Positions 1 to 5,800 of a stretch of DNA of 7,525 nt are shown piece after piece. A program made the translations under genes and the position numbers. The stretch is from CAYNGH01 sp964396845 (GTDB lineage Bacteria; Vulcanimicrobiota; JAJTBE01; CAYNGH01), in NCBI GenBank assembly GCA_964396845.1, contig CAYNGH010000160.1:1-7525 (forward strand), given 5' to 3'. Within the stretch, counting starts at the first letter, position 1, and the number at the start of each line of letters is the position of its first letter. A model generated the notes under the pieces. The model did no database searches. It saw only the letters and a program-made list of their open reading frames with translations, and was not told the origin of the DNA.

Positions 1-529
1 CCTTGCCCACTGGGGTATGGATTATCCCCGTCTTGTCGGCCCGGTATTGCACCTTGCCAGATTTAAGTTCGGCAACCATGGTTTCAGCGTCCATATTTAC
101 TGTGCCTGCCTTGGGGCTGGGCATCTTAGGGCCGAGAATCCGGCCCAGGTTTTTTCCCACCATAGCCATGGCATCAGGTGTGGCGCAGGCCACATCCCAA
201 TCCATCCAGCCTTCCTTGACTCTCTCGATGAGCTCTTCATAACCAGCCTCGTCGGCGCCGGCGGCTTTGGCCTTGTCGATTTTATCCCCCTGGGTGAATA
301 CAATCACTCGGGGAGTCTTTCCGGTGCCATGGGGCAGAACCACTGTCCCACGGACATTCTGATCTGAACGTCGGGGATCTATCCCCAGTCGGATGTGACT
401 CTCCACGGTTTCATCATACTTTGCCTTGGCGGTTTTCTTGACCAGCTCTATACCCTCGTCCAGGGAATAAAGGGCCTGGCGGTCAAATTCTTTCAGGGCT
501 TCCCGGTAGCTTTTTCCTTTTACTGGCAT
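1..529 (-). CDS. rplA: 50S ribosomal protein L1 (3' end outside window)
   Basis: L1 binds 23S rRNA at the L1 stalk, where it helps release deacylated tRNA from the E site; in many bacteria it also represses translation of its own mRNA. The first 176 codons are present, and the family is usually about 230 residues. The ATG at 527-529 has a strong ribosome binding site, GGAGG at 537-541, and the protein begins MPVKGKSYREAL. Family landmarks are visible near residues 106-117 (DVACATPDAM) and at 167-176 (TGIIHTPVGK). The usual bacterial motif LGPRGLMPNPK is here LGPKMPSPK (residues about 132-140), two residues shorter, with the same spacing after it. The gene follows rplK by 108 bp, and that spacer holds a probable L1 autoregulatory site and a possible internal promoter. 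Identification is certain; the effect of the short loop is unknown. Confidence 0.97.
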   Translation of the reverse strand, partial: MPVKGKSYREALKEFDRQALYSLDEGIELVKKTAKAKYDETVESHIRLGIDPRRSDQNVRGTVVLPHGTGKTPRVIVFTQGDKIDKAKAAGADEAGYEELIERVKEGWMDWDVACATPDAMAMVGKNLGRILGPKMPSPKAGTVNMDAETMVAELKSGKVQYRADKTGIIHTPVGK

Positions 530-541
530 AATTTTTCCTCC

Positions 542-572
542 TTGTGGTAAACACGAGTTTCCTCTCCCACAA
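542..572 (-). promoter_or_regulatory. Probable L1 autoregulatory binding site in the rplA leader
   Basis: In the transcript this stretch folds into an outer stem TTGTGG/CCACAA (567-572 with 542-547), an inner stem GAG/CTC with loop AGGAAA, and a one-sided internal loop GTGTTTA (548-554) before the closing CCAC. The L1 site in 23S rRNA (helices 76-78) is built the same way: GGTGGGAG on one side and a purine/T-rich internal loop ending in ACCACC on the other. L1 repressor sites in mRNAs are known to mimic it. The element ends one base from GGAGG at 537-541, so L1 binding would hide the rplA ribosome binding site. A competing 5-bp hairpin AATGC/GCATT (571-575 with 587-591) overlaps its base. The structure was read by eye. 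Confidence 0.75.
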
Positions 573-588
573 TGCCCCCAATGAGAGC

Positions 589-617
589 ATTATAATTTGA
601 CGGATCCTGCGGGTTAA
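589..617 (-). promoter_or_regulatory. Possible internal promoter for rplA
   Basis: On the minus strand a perfect TATAAT (589-594) lies 17 bp downstream of TTAACC (612-617), which matches the sigma70 -35 consensus at four of six positions. Initiation would fall near position 582, just upstream of the L1-like operator, and would give rplA its own short autoregulated leader in addition to read-through from rplK. A single AT-rich hexamer can arise by chance, so this is tentative. Confidence 0.4.
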
Positions 618-637
618 ACGGATGGCAGATGTTGAGA

Positions 638-1069
638 TTACTTTTCCAGGGTTGCCTGCAGACCCATACTGCGGGCTGTCCCGGCAATAATTCTGACAGC
701 TGCGTCCATGTCGTTGGCATTGAGATCCTTCATCTTGGTCTGAGCTATTTTTTCCAGGTCAGCCCTGGATACCTTGCCCACCTTGACCTTGTTCGGCTCG
801 CCGGATCCTTTTTCCACACCTGCGGCTTTTTTGAGCAGGTCTGACGCCGGCGGACTTTTGGTAATAAAAGTAAAGGTGCGATCTTCATAAATAGTGATTT
901 CTACAGGCACAATGGAACCGATCATGTTTTTGGTCTGATCGTTGTACATCTTGCAAAATTCCATTATATTGGCGCCATGCTGCCCCAGAGCCGGTCCCAC
1001 CGGCGGAGCAGGGTTCGCCTTACCTGCCGGCACCTGCAGTTTCACAACTGCCTTGACCTTTTTTGCCAT
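638..1069 (-). CDS. rplK: 50S ribosomal protein L11
   Basis: L11 forms the base of the GTPase-associated centre with 23S rRNA helices 43-44 and contacts EF-G, release factors and RelA. The 143-residue length is normal for bacteria. The N-terminal domain shows KLQVPAGKANPAPPVGPALG (residues about 10-29), the proline-rich surface targeted by thiopeptides in other bacteria. The C-terminal rRNA-binding domain shows KKAAGVEKGSGEPNK (about 80-94) and ends in GTARSMGL. The ATG is preceded by AAGGAG at 1080-1085. It lies between nusG (45 bp upstream) and rplA (108 bp downstream), the standard order. Nothing unusual was seen in the protein. Confidence 0.99.
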   Translation of the reverse strand: MAKKVKAVVKLQVPAGKANPAPPVGPALGQHGANIMEFCKMYNDQTKNMIGSIVPVEITIYEDRTFTFITKSPPASDLLKKAAGVEKGSGEPNKVKVGKVSRADLEKIAQTKMKDLNANDMDAAVRIIAGTARSMGLQATLEK

Positions 1070-1095
1070 AATACTTCCGCTCCTTACTGGTTTGA

Positions 1096-1113
1096 AGGGT
1101 GACCATGCACCCT
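1096..1113 (-). other. Intercistronic hairpin between nusG and rplK
   Basis: A perfect 6-bp inverted repeat AGGGTG/CACCCT (1108-1113 with 1096-1101) with a 6-nt loop lies one base beyond the nusG stop codon and 10 bases before the rplK ribosome binding site. No T-run follows it, so it is not a standard terminator; it may stabilise or partly separate the two cistrons. Its function is inferred only from position. Confidence 0.45.
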
Positions 1114-1114
1114 G

Positions 1115-1813
1115 CTACATCTTTTCAATCTGGCCAAAATCAAGCTCCACAGGAGTTTCCCGTCCAAGGAAGGAGATGAGAACTCTCAGCTTCTCCTTGT
1201 CGGGATTGACTTCCTCGATAATACCGTGGAAATCCTTGAAAGGCCCGTGGGTAACCCTGACCATCTGGCCCACCATCAGGTCCATCTTGACTTTGACCGG
1301 GGCTTCCATGCCCATCAGCCTCATAATTTTCTTCACTTCATCCTTAGGCAGAGGAATCGGCTTGACACCAGGCCCTACAAACCCGGTCACTCCCGAGGTG
1401 TTCCTGACCACATACCAGGAATCATCAGTCATTATCATCTCTACAATGACATAACCCGGGTATATCTTCTTCTGAACGGTCTTTTTCTTGCCGTCCTTGA
1501 ATTCAATCTCTTCCTCGGTGGGGACCAGCACCTGGTAAATTTTATCCTGCATTCCCAGGGAGTTGATCCTTCGCATAAGGTTCATTTTGACCTTGTTTTC
1601 ATACCCAGAATAAGTATGGATAACATACCACTTCCGCCGGGGATCTTTTGGCGGAGGGGCTTCTTCTTCCTCAGCCTCGTCGGCATCTTCTTCCGATTCG
1701 GATATGCCGGCATTTTCGCCTTCCTCGTCGGTTTTATCCATTACCATAACTTCTGCCGAGGATTCTCTCTCCTGGGCTTCTTCCGGGGTGTTTTTCCTTT
1801 TCTTGTTTGACAA
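1115..1813 (-). CDS. nusG: Transcription termination/antitermination factor NusG with acidic N-terminal extension
   Basis: NusG binds the RNA polymerase clamp through its NGN domain and links it to Rho or ribosomal S10 through its KOW domain. The NGN domain starts near residue 61 (KWYVIHTYSGYENKV) and includes IYPGYVIVEM (about 117-126) and TGFVGPGVKPIPL (about 143-155). The KOW domain follows at about 182-230, with VRVTHGPFKDFHGIIEEV. The protein is 232 residues against the usual 175-180; the surplus is an N-terminal segment of about 57 residues, basic at first and then strongly acidic (E/D-rich at 29-51) and probably disordered. The chosen start is TTG at 1811-1813, because an in-frame stop lies at 1820-1822 and GGGAGG sits at 1823-1828. 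The in-frame ATG at codon 23 has no good ribosome binding site and would still leave most of the acidic part. Confidence 0.97.
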   Translation of the reverse strand: MSNKKRKNTPEEAQERESSAEVMVMDKTDEEGENAGISESEEDADEAEEEEAPPPKDPRRKWYVIHTYSGYENKVKMNLMRRINSLGMQDKIYQVLVPTEEEIEFKDGKKKTVQKKIYPGYVIVEMIMTDDSWYVVRNTSGVTGFVGPGVKPIPLPKDEVKKIMRLMGMEAPVKVKMDLMVGQMVRVTHGPFKDFHGIIEEVNPDKEKLRVLISFLGRETPVELDFGQIEKM

Positions 1814-1842
1814 GGGCTTTTACCTCCCATTTATCCGTGAAA

Positions 1843-1921
1843 CCGGAAGTCTTCCCCACATAAACACCAAATTACAACACAACATTGTGGGCCAAAGGTT
1901 TAGCCCTTAAAAATCTTCCGG
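1843..1921 (-). other. Structured secE-nusG spacer RNA
   Basis: The 118-bp spacer between secE and nusG can fold into a closed domain. A 7-bp stem CCGGAAG/CTTCCGG (1915-1921 with 1843-1849) encloses a hairpin GGGC/GCCC (1903-1906 with 1889-1892) with A/T pairs inside it, and a partly overlapping CACA/TGTG palindrome (1878-1889). A separate 6-bp hairpin GAGGAT/ATCCTC (1927-1942) overlaps the secE stop codon. None is followed by a T-run. The nusG ribosome binding site at 1823-1828 lies just outside the domain. No convincing promoter was found here. This could be an intercistronic processing or translational-control element; the evidence is inverted repeats only. Confidence 0.35.
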
Positions 1922-1931
1922 ACTTTGAGGA

Positions 1932-2138
1932 TTAAAATCCTCTCAATTTTTCGAATATCTTCAAGAAAATTTGATCGCAAATCCACAGGTATGAAGTAAC
2001 CGTGAACAGGGTTATCAGCACTATGACAGTTGATGCCTTCAGCTCCTGCTTGGAGGGCCATGACACCCGCCGAAATTCGGTTTTTACTCCCTGAAGATAA
2101 CTCTTGATTCCTGCGATTGTTTTTCTGATTTTTTCCAT
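1932..2138 (-). CDS. secE: Preprotein translocase subunit SecE (single-span form)
   Basis: SecE clamps SecY in the inner-membrane SecYEG channel and is needed for its stability. The 68-residue length fits the short, one-helix form. An amphipathic N-terminal part carries the family core EFRRVSWPSKQEL (residues about 21-33). One transmembrane helix follows (about 36-58, STVIVLITLFTVTSYLWIC). The ATG has AAGGA at 2147-2151 with 8-nt spacing. It sits 18 bp downstream of rpmG and 118 bp upstream of nusG, the conserved neighbours. Identification is firm despite the small size. Confidence 0.97.
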   Translation of the reverse strand: MEKIRKTIAGIKSYLQGVKTEFRRVSWPSKQELKASTVIVLITLFTVTSYLWICDQIFLKIFEKLRGF

Positions 2139-2156
2139 TATTACAGTCCTTGTTGT

Positions 2157-2327
2157 TTACCGGATTTCCTTGTGAAGGGTGTGTTTCCTGTCCCAGGGGC
2201 AGTATTTCTTCAATTCAAGGCGACCGGCAGTATGCTGGCGGTTCTTGGAAGTAGTATAATTCCTTCGTTTGCATTCACCGCAAGCGAGGGTGATGACAAC
2301 CCGGTTTTCCTTTTTCTTCTTGGCCAT
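2157..2327 (-). CDS. rpmG: 50S ribosomal protein L33
   Basis: L33 is a small protein of the large subunit near the E site. The 56-residue protein begins MAKKKKENRV and contains the family core ITLACGECKRRNYTT and LELKKYCPWDRKHTLHKE. Cysteines at 16, 19 and 43 make this the zinc-type (C+) form; no fourth cysteine is present in the CPWDRKH segment, so a nearby histidine may complete the site or zinc may be bound weakly. The ATG at 2325-2327 is chosen over an in-frame upstream ATG at 2369 because GGAGG at 2337-2341 is well spaced for it, and the longer form would read through the tuf-rpmG hairpin. secE follows after 18 bp. Confidence 0.97.
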   Translation of the reverse strand: MAKKKKENRVVITLACGECKRRNYTTSKNRQHTAGRLELKKYCPWDRKHTLHKEIR

Positions 2328-2352
2328 TGGATGGATCCTCCAAAATAGGTGA

Positions 2353-2378
2353 GCGTCCCCGGTTATCACCGGGGACGC
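2353..2378 (-). repeat. Perfect 11-bp hairpin between tuf and rpmG
   Basis: An exact inverted repeat of GCGTCCCCGGT and ACCGGGGACGC (2353-2363 with 2368-2378), separated by a 4-base loop, fills most of the tuf-rpmG spacer. It begins 13 bases after the tuf stop codon, and the rpmG ribosome binding site is 11 bases beyond it. No T-run follows on either strand, so it is not a canonical intrinsic terminator. Likely roles are protecting the 3' end of abundant tuf mRNA, an RNase III or other processing site, or partial attenuation of rpmG-secE-nusG. Confidence 0.8.
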
Positions 2379-2391
2379 AATATTACTACAT

Positions 2392-3597
2392 TCAGTCCTC
2401 CAGGACTTCGGTTACGACTCCAGCGCCCACGGTTCTGCCACCCTCGCGGATTGCAAAGCGCAGTTCCTTTTCGATGGCGATGGGCTGAATCAGCCGCACT
2501 TCCATAGTGACATTGTCGCCGGGCATAATCATCTCAATTCCGTCAGGAAGCTGGATGGATCCGGTCACGTCAGTTGTTCTGAAGTAGAACTGGGGACGGT
2601 AGCCGTTGAAGAACGGGGTGTGCCGTCCGCCTTCTTCTTTGGACAGGACGTAAACCTCTGCCTTGAAGTGAACGTGAGGCTTGATGCTTCCGGGTTTCGC
2701 CAGAACCTGACCCCGGAGCAGGTCTTTCTTGTTGACGCCCCGCAGAAGAACACCAACATTGTCGCCGGCACGGCCTTCATCCAGGAGCTTGCGGAACATT
2801 TCCACCCCGGTGACTACTGTCTTGCGGACTTCGTCGGTGATGCCGATAATCTCGATGGTTTCGCCAACCTTGACGATTCCCCTCTCGACTCTGCCGGTAC
2901 CCACGGTGCCCCGGCCGGTGATGGAGAATACATCCTCGATGGGCATCAGGAAGGGTTTGTCGATGGGACGCTCAGGCTCGGGAATGTATTCATCCAGTGC
3001 CTTGCAAAGATCCAGAATCGACTTGACATTGGGGTCATCCAGGTTTGTTGGATCCGCTTCATAGGCTTTCACCGCGGAACCAGTGATGATGGGAATATCA
3101 TCGCCGGGGAATTCATAAGTGGAGAGCAACTCCCGCACTTCCATTTCAACCAGCTCGATGAGTTCCGGATCATCCACCAGGTCGCACTTGTTGAGATAGA
3201 CAATAATAAAGGGCACATTCACCTGGCGGGCCAGAAGGATGTGTTCCCGGGTCTGGGGCATGGGGCCGTCGGCGGCGGATACCACCAGTATGGCGCCATC
3301 CATCTGGGCTGCGCCGGTAATCATGTTCTTGATGTAGTCTGCGTGACCGGGGCAGTCCACGTGAGCATAATGCCGATTGTCGGTTTCATACTCTGCATGG
3401 AAAATCTGGATTGTGATTCCCCGCTCCTTTTCTTCGGGAGCCTTGTCGATGTCATCAACATTGAGGGTTTCCGCCTTACCCTGGGATGCCAGAATCTTGA
3501 GCATCGCTGCGGTAAGGGTGGTTTTGCCATGGTCAACGTGACCGATGGTGCCAACGTTGACATGGGGTTTGTTTCTTTCGAATTTTTTCTTGGCCAT
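2392..3597 (-). CDS. tuf: Translation elongation factor EF-Tu
   Basis: EF-Tu is the GTPase that delivers aminoacyl-tRNA to the ribosome. The 401 residues give the complete three-domain protein. G motifs are present: P-loop GHVDHGKT (19-26), DCPGH (81-85) and NKCD (136-139). The hydrophobic-gate and catalytic positions are kept (V21, I61, H85), as is the Mg-coordinating T62. Domain 2 shows GRGTVGTGRVERG, and domain 3 ends GGRTVGAGVVTEVLED. Switch I reads RGITIQIFHAEYET (59-72), whereas most bacteria have ITINTSH or a close variant; the DNA shows no frameshift. The ATG is preceded by AGGAGGAG at 3601-3608. Three tRNA genes lie directly upstream, as in enterobacterial tufB operons, so tRNA and mRNA are probably cut from one transcript. 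No second tuf copy is visible in this window. Confidence 0.99.
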   Translation of the reverse strand: MAKKKFERNKPHVNVGTIGHVDHGKTTLTAAMLKILASQGKAETLNVDDIDKAPEEKERGITIQIFHAEYETDNRHYAHVDCPGHADYIKNMITGAAQMDGAILVVSAADGPMPQTREHILLARQVNVPFIIVYLNKCDLVDDPELIELVEMEVRELLSTYEFPGDDIPIITGSAVKAYEADPTNLDDPNVKSILDLCKALDEYIPEPERPIDKPFLMPIEDVFSITGRGTVGTGRVERGIVKVGETIEIIGITDEVRKTVVTGVEMFRKLLDEGRAGDNVGVLLRGVNKKDLLRGQVLAKPGSIKPHVHFKAEVYVLSKEEGGRHTPFFNGYRPQFYFRTTDVTGSIQLPDGIEMIMPGDNVTMEVRLIQPIAIEKELRFAIREGGRTVGAGVVTEVLED

Positions 3598-3667
3598 GTT
3601 CTCCTCCTACCAGTGTTTTGTTTCTCCTGTTTTTGCTTGTTGGGTATTGGTTGGCTACCCTTCTTAA

Positions 3668-3740
3668 CGGGCCCGGCAGGATTCGAACCTGCAACCCCAG
3701 GATTAGGAATCCTGTGCTCTATCCTTTGAGCCACGGGCCC
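3668..3740 (-). tRNA. tRNA-Arg (anticodon CCT)
   Basis: A full 73-nt cloverleaf is present: acceptor GGGCCCG/CGGGCCC, D stem GCTC/GAGC, anticodon stem CAGGA/TCCTG with loop TTCCTAA, and T stem GCAGG/CCTGC with loop TTCGAAT. The anticodon CCT reads AGG arginine codons. The discriminator base is G. The following bases are TTA, so CCA is not encoded, unlike the two neighbouring tRNA genes. It is the tRNA nearest tuf, 70 bp upstream of the tuf ATG. Confidence 0.97.
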
Positions 3741-3779
3741 ATTTATCCTGATATAAAAAAACCTCCACCTGGAGAAAAC

Positions 3780-3855
3780 TGGAGCTGGGGAGCAGGATTG
3801 AACTGCCGACCTCGTCCTTACCAAGGACGTGCTCTACCAACTGAGCTACCCCAGC
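3780..3855 (-). tRNA. tRNA-Thr (anticodon GGT)
   Basis: This is a complete cloverleaf with acceptor GCTGGGG/CCCCAGC, D stem GCTC/GAGC, anticodon stem CGTCC/GGACG with loop TTGGTAA, and T stem GGCAG/CTGCT with loop TTCAATC. The anticodon GGT decodes ACC/ACU. The discriminator is T, followed by an encoded CCA (3780-3782). Its position after tRNA-Gly(TCC) and ahead of tuf matches the glyT-thrT-tufB order known in enterobacteria. Confidence 0.97.
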
Positions 3856-3871
3856 CCACAGGTTGATTCAC

Positions 3872-3948
<77 letters not shown>

Positions 3949-4043
3949 CCCTGGGACCTTGCGGTCACCCCCCTGTCGATAAAAACATTGGATGTCCTTA
4001 TTGGAGAGTTACATTAAAAACTCCCCGCAAGGGGGGTTGAAGC
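3949..4043 (-). other. Structured leader of the tRNA-tuf operon
   Basis: From the predicted start near 4043 to tRNA-Gly the leader offers two exclusive folds. Fold A pairs CCCC with GGGG around the loop TTGC (4031-4034 with 4023-4026), can add an AAC/GTT extension past a mismatch, and is followed by T-residues. Fold B uses the same GGGG in an 8-bp stem GGGGAGTT/AACTCTCC (4019-4026 with 4003-4010, one G-T pair). Close to the tRNA, GACC/GGTC with a GCAA tetraloop (3955-3966, extended by GG/CC past a bulge to 3953-3969) forms a compact hairpin that may guide 5' processing. These are hand-read structures without energies. Confidence 0.4.
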
Positions 4044-4049
4044 TTTAAT

Positions 4050-4078
4050 ATAATATATCATTCCTATAGGTTTGTCAA
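4050..4078 (-). promoter_or_regulatory. Sigma70-type promoter of the tRNA-tuf-ribosomal operon
   Basis: On the minus strand a perfect TTGACA (4073-4078) is followed by a 17-bp spacer and TATTAT (4050-4055), five of six matches to TATAAT. The upstream DNA (about 4082-4107) carries A-runs of 4, 5 and 6 on the minus strand, as expected for an UP element at a highly expressed stable-RNA promoter. Initiation would fall near 4043-4044. It can serve all genes from tRNA-Gly through rplA. Confidence 0.85.
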
Positions 4079-4124
4079 GATGTTTTGGGGAATTTTTCAT
4101 GTTTTTTACCCCATGTCCGTTGCC

Positions 4125-4153
4125 TTGTAAAACTACGGTTTTTCTGATATTAT
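4125..4153 (+). promoter_or_regulatory. Extended -10 promoter of the radical SAM operon
   Basis: TTGTAA (4125-4130, four of six matches to TTGACA), a 17-bp spacer and TATTAT (4148-4153) are present. TG at 4145-4146 one base before the -10 box makes it an extended -10 promoter. Transcription would start about seven bases downstream, at or within a base or two of 4160, which is the A of the gene's ATG. It is divergent from the tRNA-tuf promoter; the two -35 boxes are 46 bp apart. Confidence 0.65.
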
Positions 4154-4159
4154 CTTTTA

Positions 4160-5800
4160 ATGAGCCAGCCACTGGATCTGTTGCTGATCCATTCCCCCAA
4201 GACCAATGATTTCCTTGAACCTGCCGGGGAGGCGACCTTTATAAACATCATCCCCACAGGTCTTTTTGTCATGGCCGATTATCTGGATAAAAAAGGACAC
4301 AGAGTCAGAATCCTGCACCTGGGGATTCATCGACACCAGCACGGCTCATGGGATCCATGCAGTTACATTGCCAGGATGAAACCGGGGATTGTAGCCTTTT
4401 CCCTGTTCTGGCACCACCAGTCTTATGATGTCATCAACACCGCAGGAAAAATCCGCCGGCAGTTTCCCTGCATTCCCATATTAGTGGGGGGACTGACTGG
4501 AGCCTGCTTTGCCCGGGAAATCCTCAGGGATTATCCTTTTATCGACGGGGTCATCACCGGCGACGGCGAAGAGGCCCTGGATATGATCCTCACCATGGTG
4601 AATCGCAATAAAATCAAAACCCATGACGATTTTTCACATACCGATAACGACTCCTCCAGAACATTTCCCTTCACCGGGTTTATTGACCAGATCCCCAGGG
4701 AGGAGCTTGATGATATTCCCGGCCTGATTCTGAGGTGGAGAGATCAGCTTCTTTGCACCGGTGAAGCAGGGCCTGTTACCCTGGAAATCCTCAATAACGG
4801 CGATGACTCCCGGCTGGACCTCCTGGAGGATTCCTTTTTATATCCAAAGTTCAGCTCTCTGCCCTCCATCATGTTCCAGGGGAAAAGCCTGCCTGCCTGG
4901 GGAATCTCAATGGAACGGGATGAAGGGATTTTCTTTCCCCGGCTGGGCAGAGGATGTTCCCGGCAGTGTGTCTGGTGTGGCAGACAGAAGGGTTCATCGG
5001 TGGCCTTCAGGAAGGCCGACAGGGTCATCTCCTCCGTTGTCCAGGCCCAGAAGAAGGGTTTCAGAAGTGTTTATATCACCCATGATCCCTGTTCTGATGC
5101 AGAATTTTACTATCGGGAGCTTTTTTTCCTGATGAGAAAAGAAATGAACTGCCGGGAGATGGAGCTTTATTTTGAATGCTGGGGACTGCCCCGGCGGGAG
5201 TTTATCGATCTTTTCGCTGACACCTTTCCCCGAGGAATTATGGGGCTTTCTCCCGACACCGGCGATGAGGACCTGCGACGGCGGTACAAGGGATCCAGCT
5301 ATGACGACACACATCTTTTTGAAGCGGTGGATTATATGGAAAACCGACGCCTCGGTTACGATCTGTTCTTTTCCGCGGGCCTTCCCGGTGAGAACAGGGA
5401 AATGTTTCAAAAAACCCGAAATATGATCACAAAATTCCGCCACCGGGGAAAATATCTGGACCAAATTATTCTTCAGTCAATTCAGCTGGAGCCAGGATCC
5501 CCATGGTTTGAAGATCCAAAATTTTTCAACATCCAGGCCCGTTACCGGGGGTTTTCTGATTATGTGAAAGCCCATGGACCGGGAGGGCGGGGATCTTTCA
5601 CATCTCTGGGATATGTTATCCCCGGTTATTTTCCTGGTATCCGCCGGGGACATTCCCTGGAGGATTTCGAAGACAGGATCCTCCAGATGCGAAAAGATGC
5701 CGGTTTCCTTCCCCTGGGACTTATGGATCAGGATCACCCTTCGGCTGACCTTTTGCCGGCGATGAAGTCCCGCAGAATTAAAAAAAGTGAGCAGGTATGA
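4160..5800 (+). CDS. B12-binding-domain radical SAM protein, function unknown
   Basis: The protein is 546 residues. Residues 1-145 resemble a cobalamin-binding Rossmann domain: strand DLLLIHSP, then IPTGLFVMADYLDKKGHRVRI, VAFSLFWHHQS, IPILVGG, and the typical GVITGDGEEAL (130-140). The DxHxxG cobalt-ligand motif is absent, as in many radical SAM members of this class. A linker includes DDIPGLILRWRDQ. The radical SAM core starts with RLGRGCSRQCVWC, giving CxxxCxxC (C266, C270, C273) for the [4Fe-4S] cluster that cleaves SAM. Later come FSAGLPGENREMF (404-416), a motif usual in this family, and LEPGSPWF (443-450). ATG 4160 places the first beta strand correctly but has no ribosome binding site. 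The stop overlaps the next gene's start (ATGA), so the two are probably co-translated. The substrate is unknown; methylation, ring formation or another radical rearrangement are all possible. Confidence 0.9.
   Translation: MSQPLDLLLIHSPKTNDFLEPAGEATFINIIPTGLFVMADYLDKKGHRVRILHLGIHRHQHGSWDPCSYIARMKPGIVAFSLFWHHQSYDVINTAGKIRRQFPCIPILVGGLTGACFAREILRDYPFIDGVITGDGEEALDMILTMVNRNKIKTHDDFSHTDNDSSRTFPFTGFIDQIPREELDDIPGLILRWRDQLLCTGEAGPVTLEILNNGDDSRLDLLEDSFLYPKFSSLPSIMFQGKSLPAWGISMERDEGIFFPRLGRGCSRQCVWCGRQKGSSVAFRKADRVISSVVQAQKKGFRSVYITHDPCSDAEFYYRELFFLMRKEMNCREMELYFECWGLPRREFIDLFADTFPRGIMGLSPDTGDEDLRRRYKGSSYDDTHLFEAVDYMENRRLGYDLFFSAGLPGENREMFQKTRNMITKFRHRGKYLDQIILQSIQLEPGSPWFEDPKFFNIQARYRGFSDYVKAHGPGGRGSFTSLGYVIPGYFPGIRRGHSLEDFEDRILQMRKDAGFLPLGLMDQDHPSADLLPAMKSRRIKKSEQV

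Noticed and set aside
1226..1810. Plus-strand open frame opposite nusG
   Set aside because: It is a shadow of the nusG coding frame, with no ribosome binding site and no recognisable domain.
2139..2156. Possible tRNA-Trp between rpmG and secE, as seen in some bacteria
   Set aside because: The spacer is only 18 bases.
2620..3729. Long plus-strand open frame opposite tuf (369 codons)
   Set aside because: It is antisense to the certain EF-Tu gene, has no family features, and arises from the strongly biased codon use of tuf.
4160..4600. Classic base-off/His-on cobalamin site in the radical SAM protein
   Set aside because: No DxHxxG motif is present; the fold resemblance supports a B12-binding-type domain, but cobalamin binding itself is not shown.
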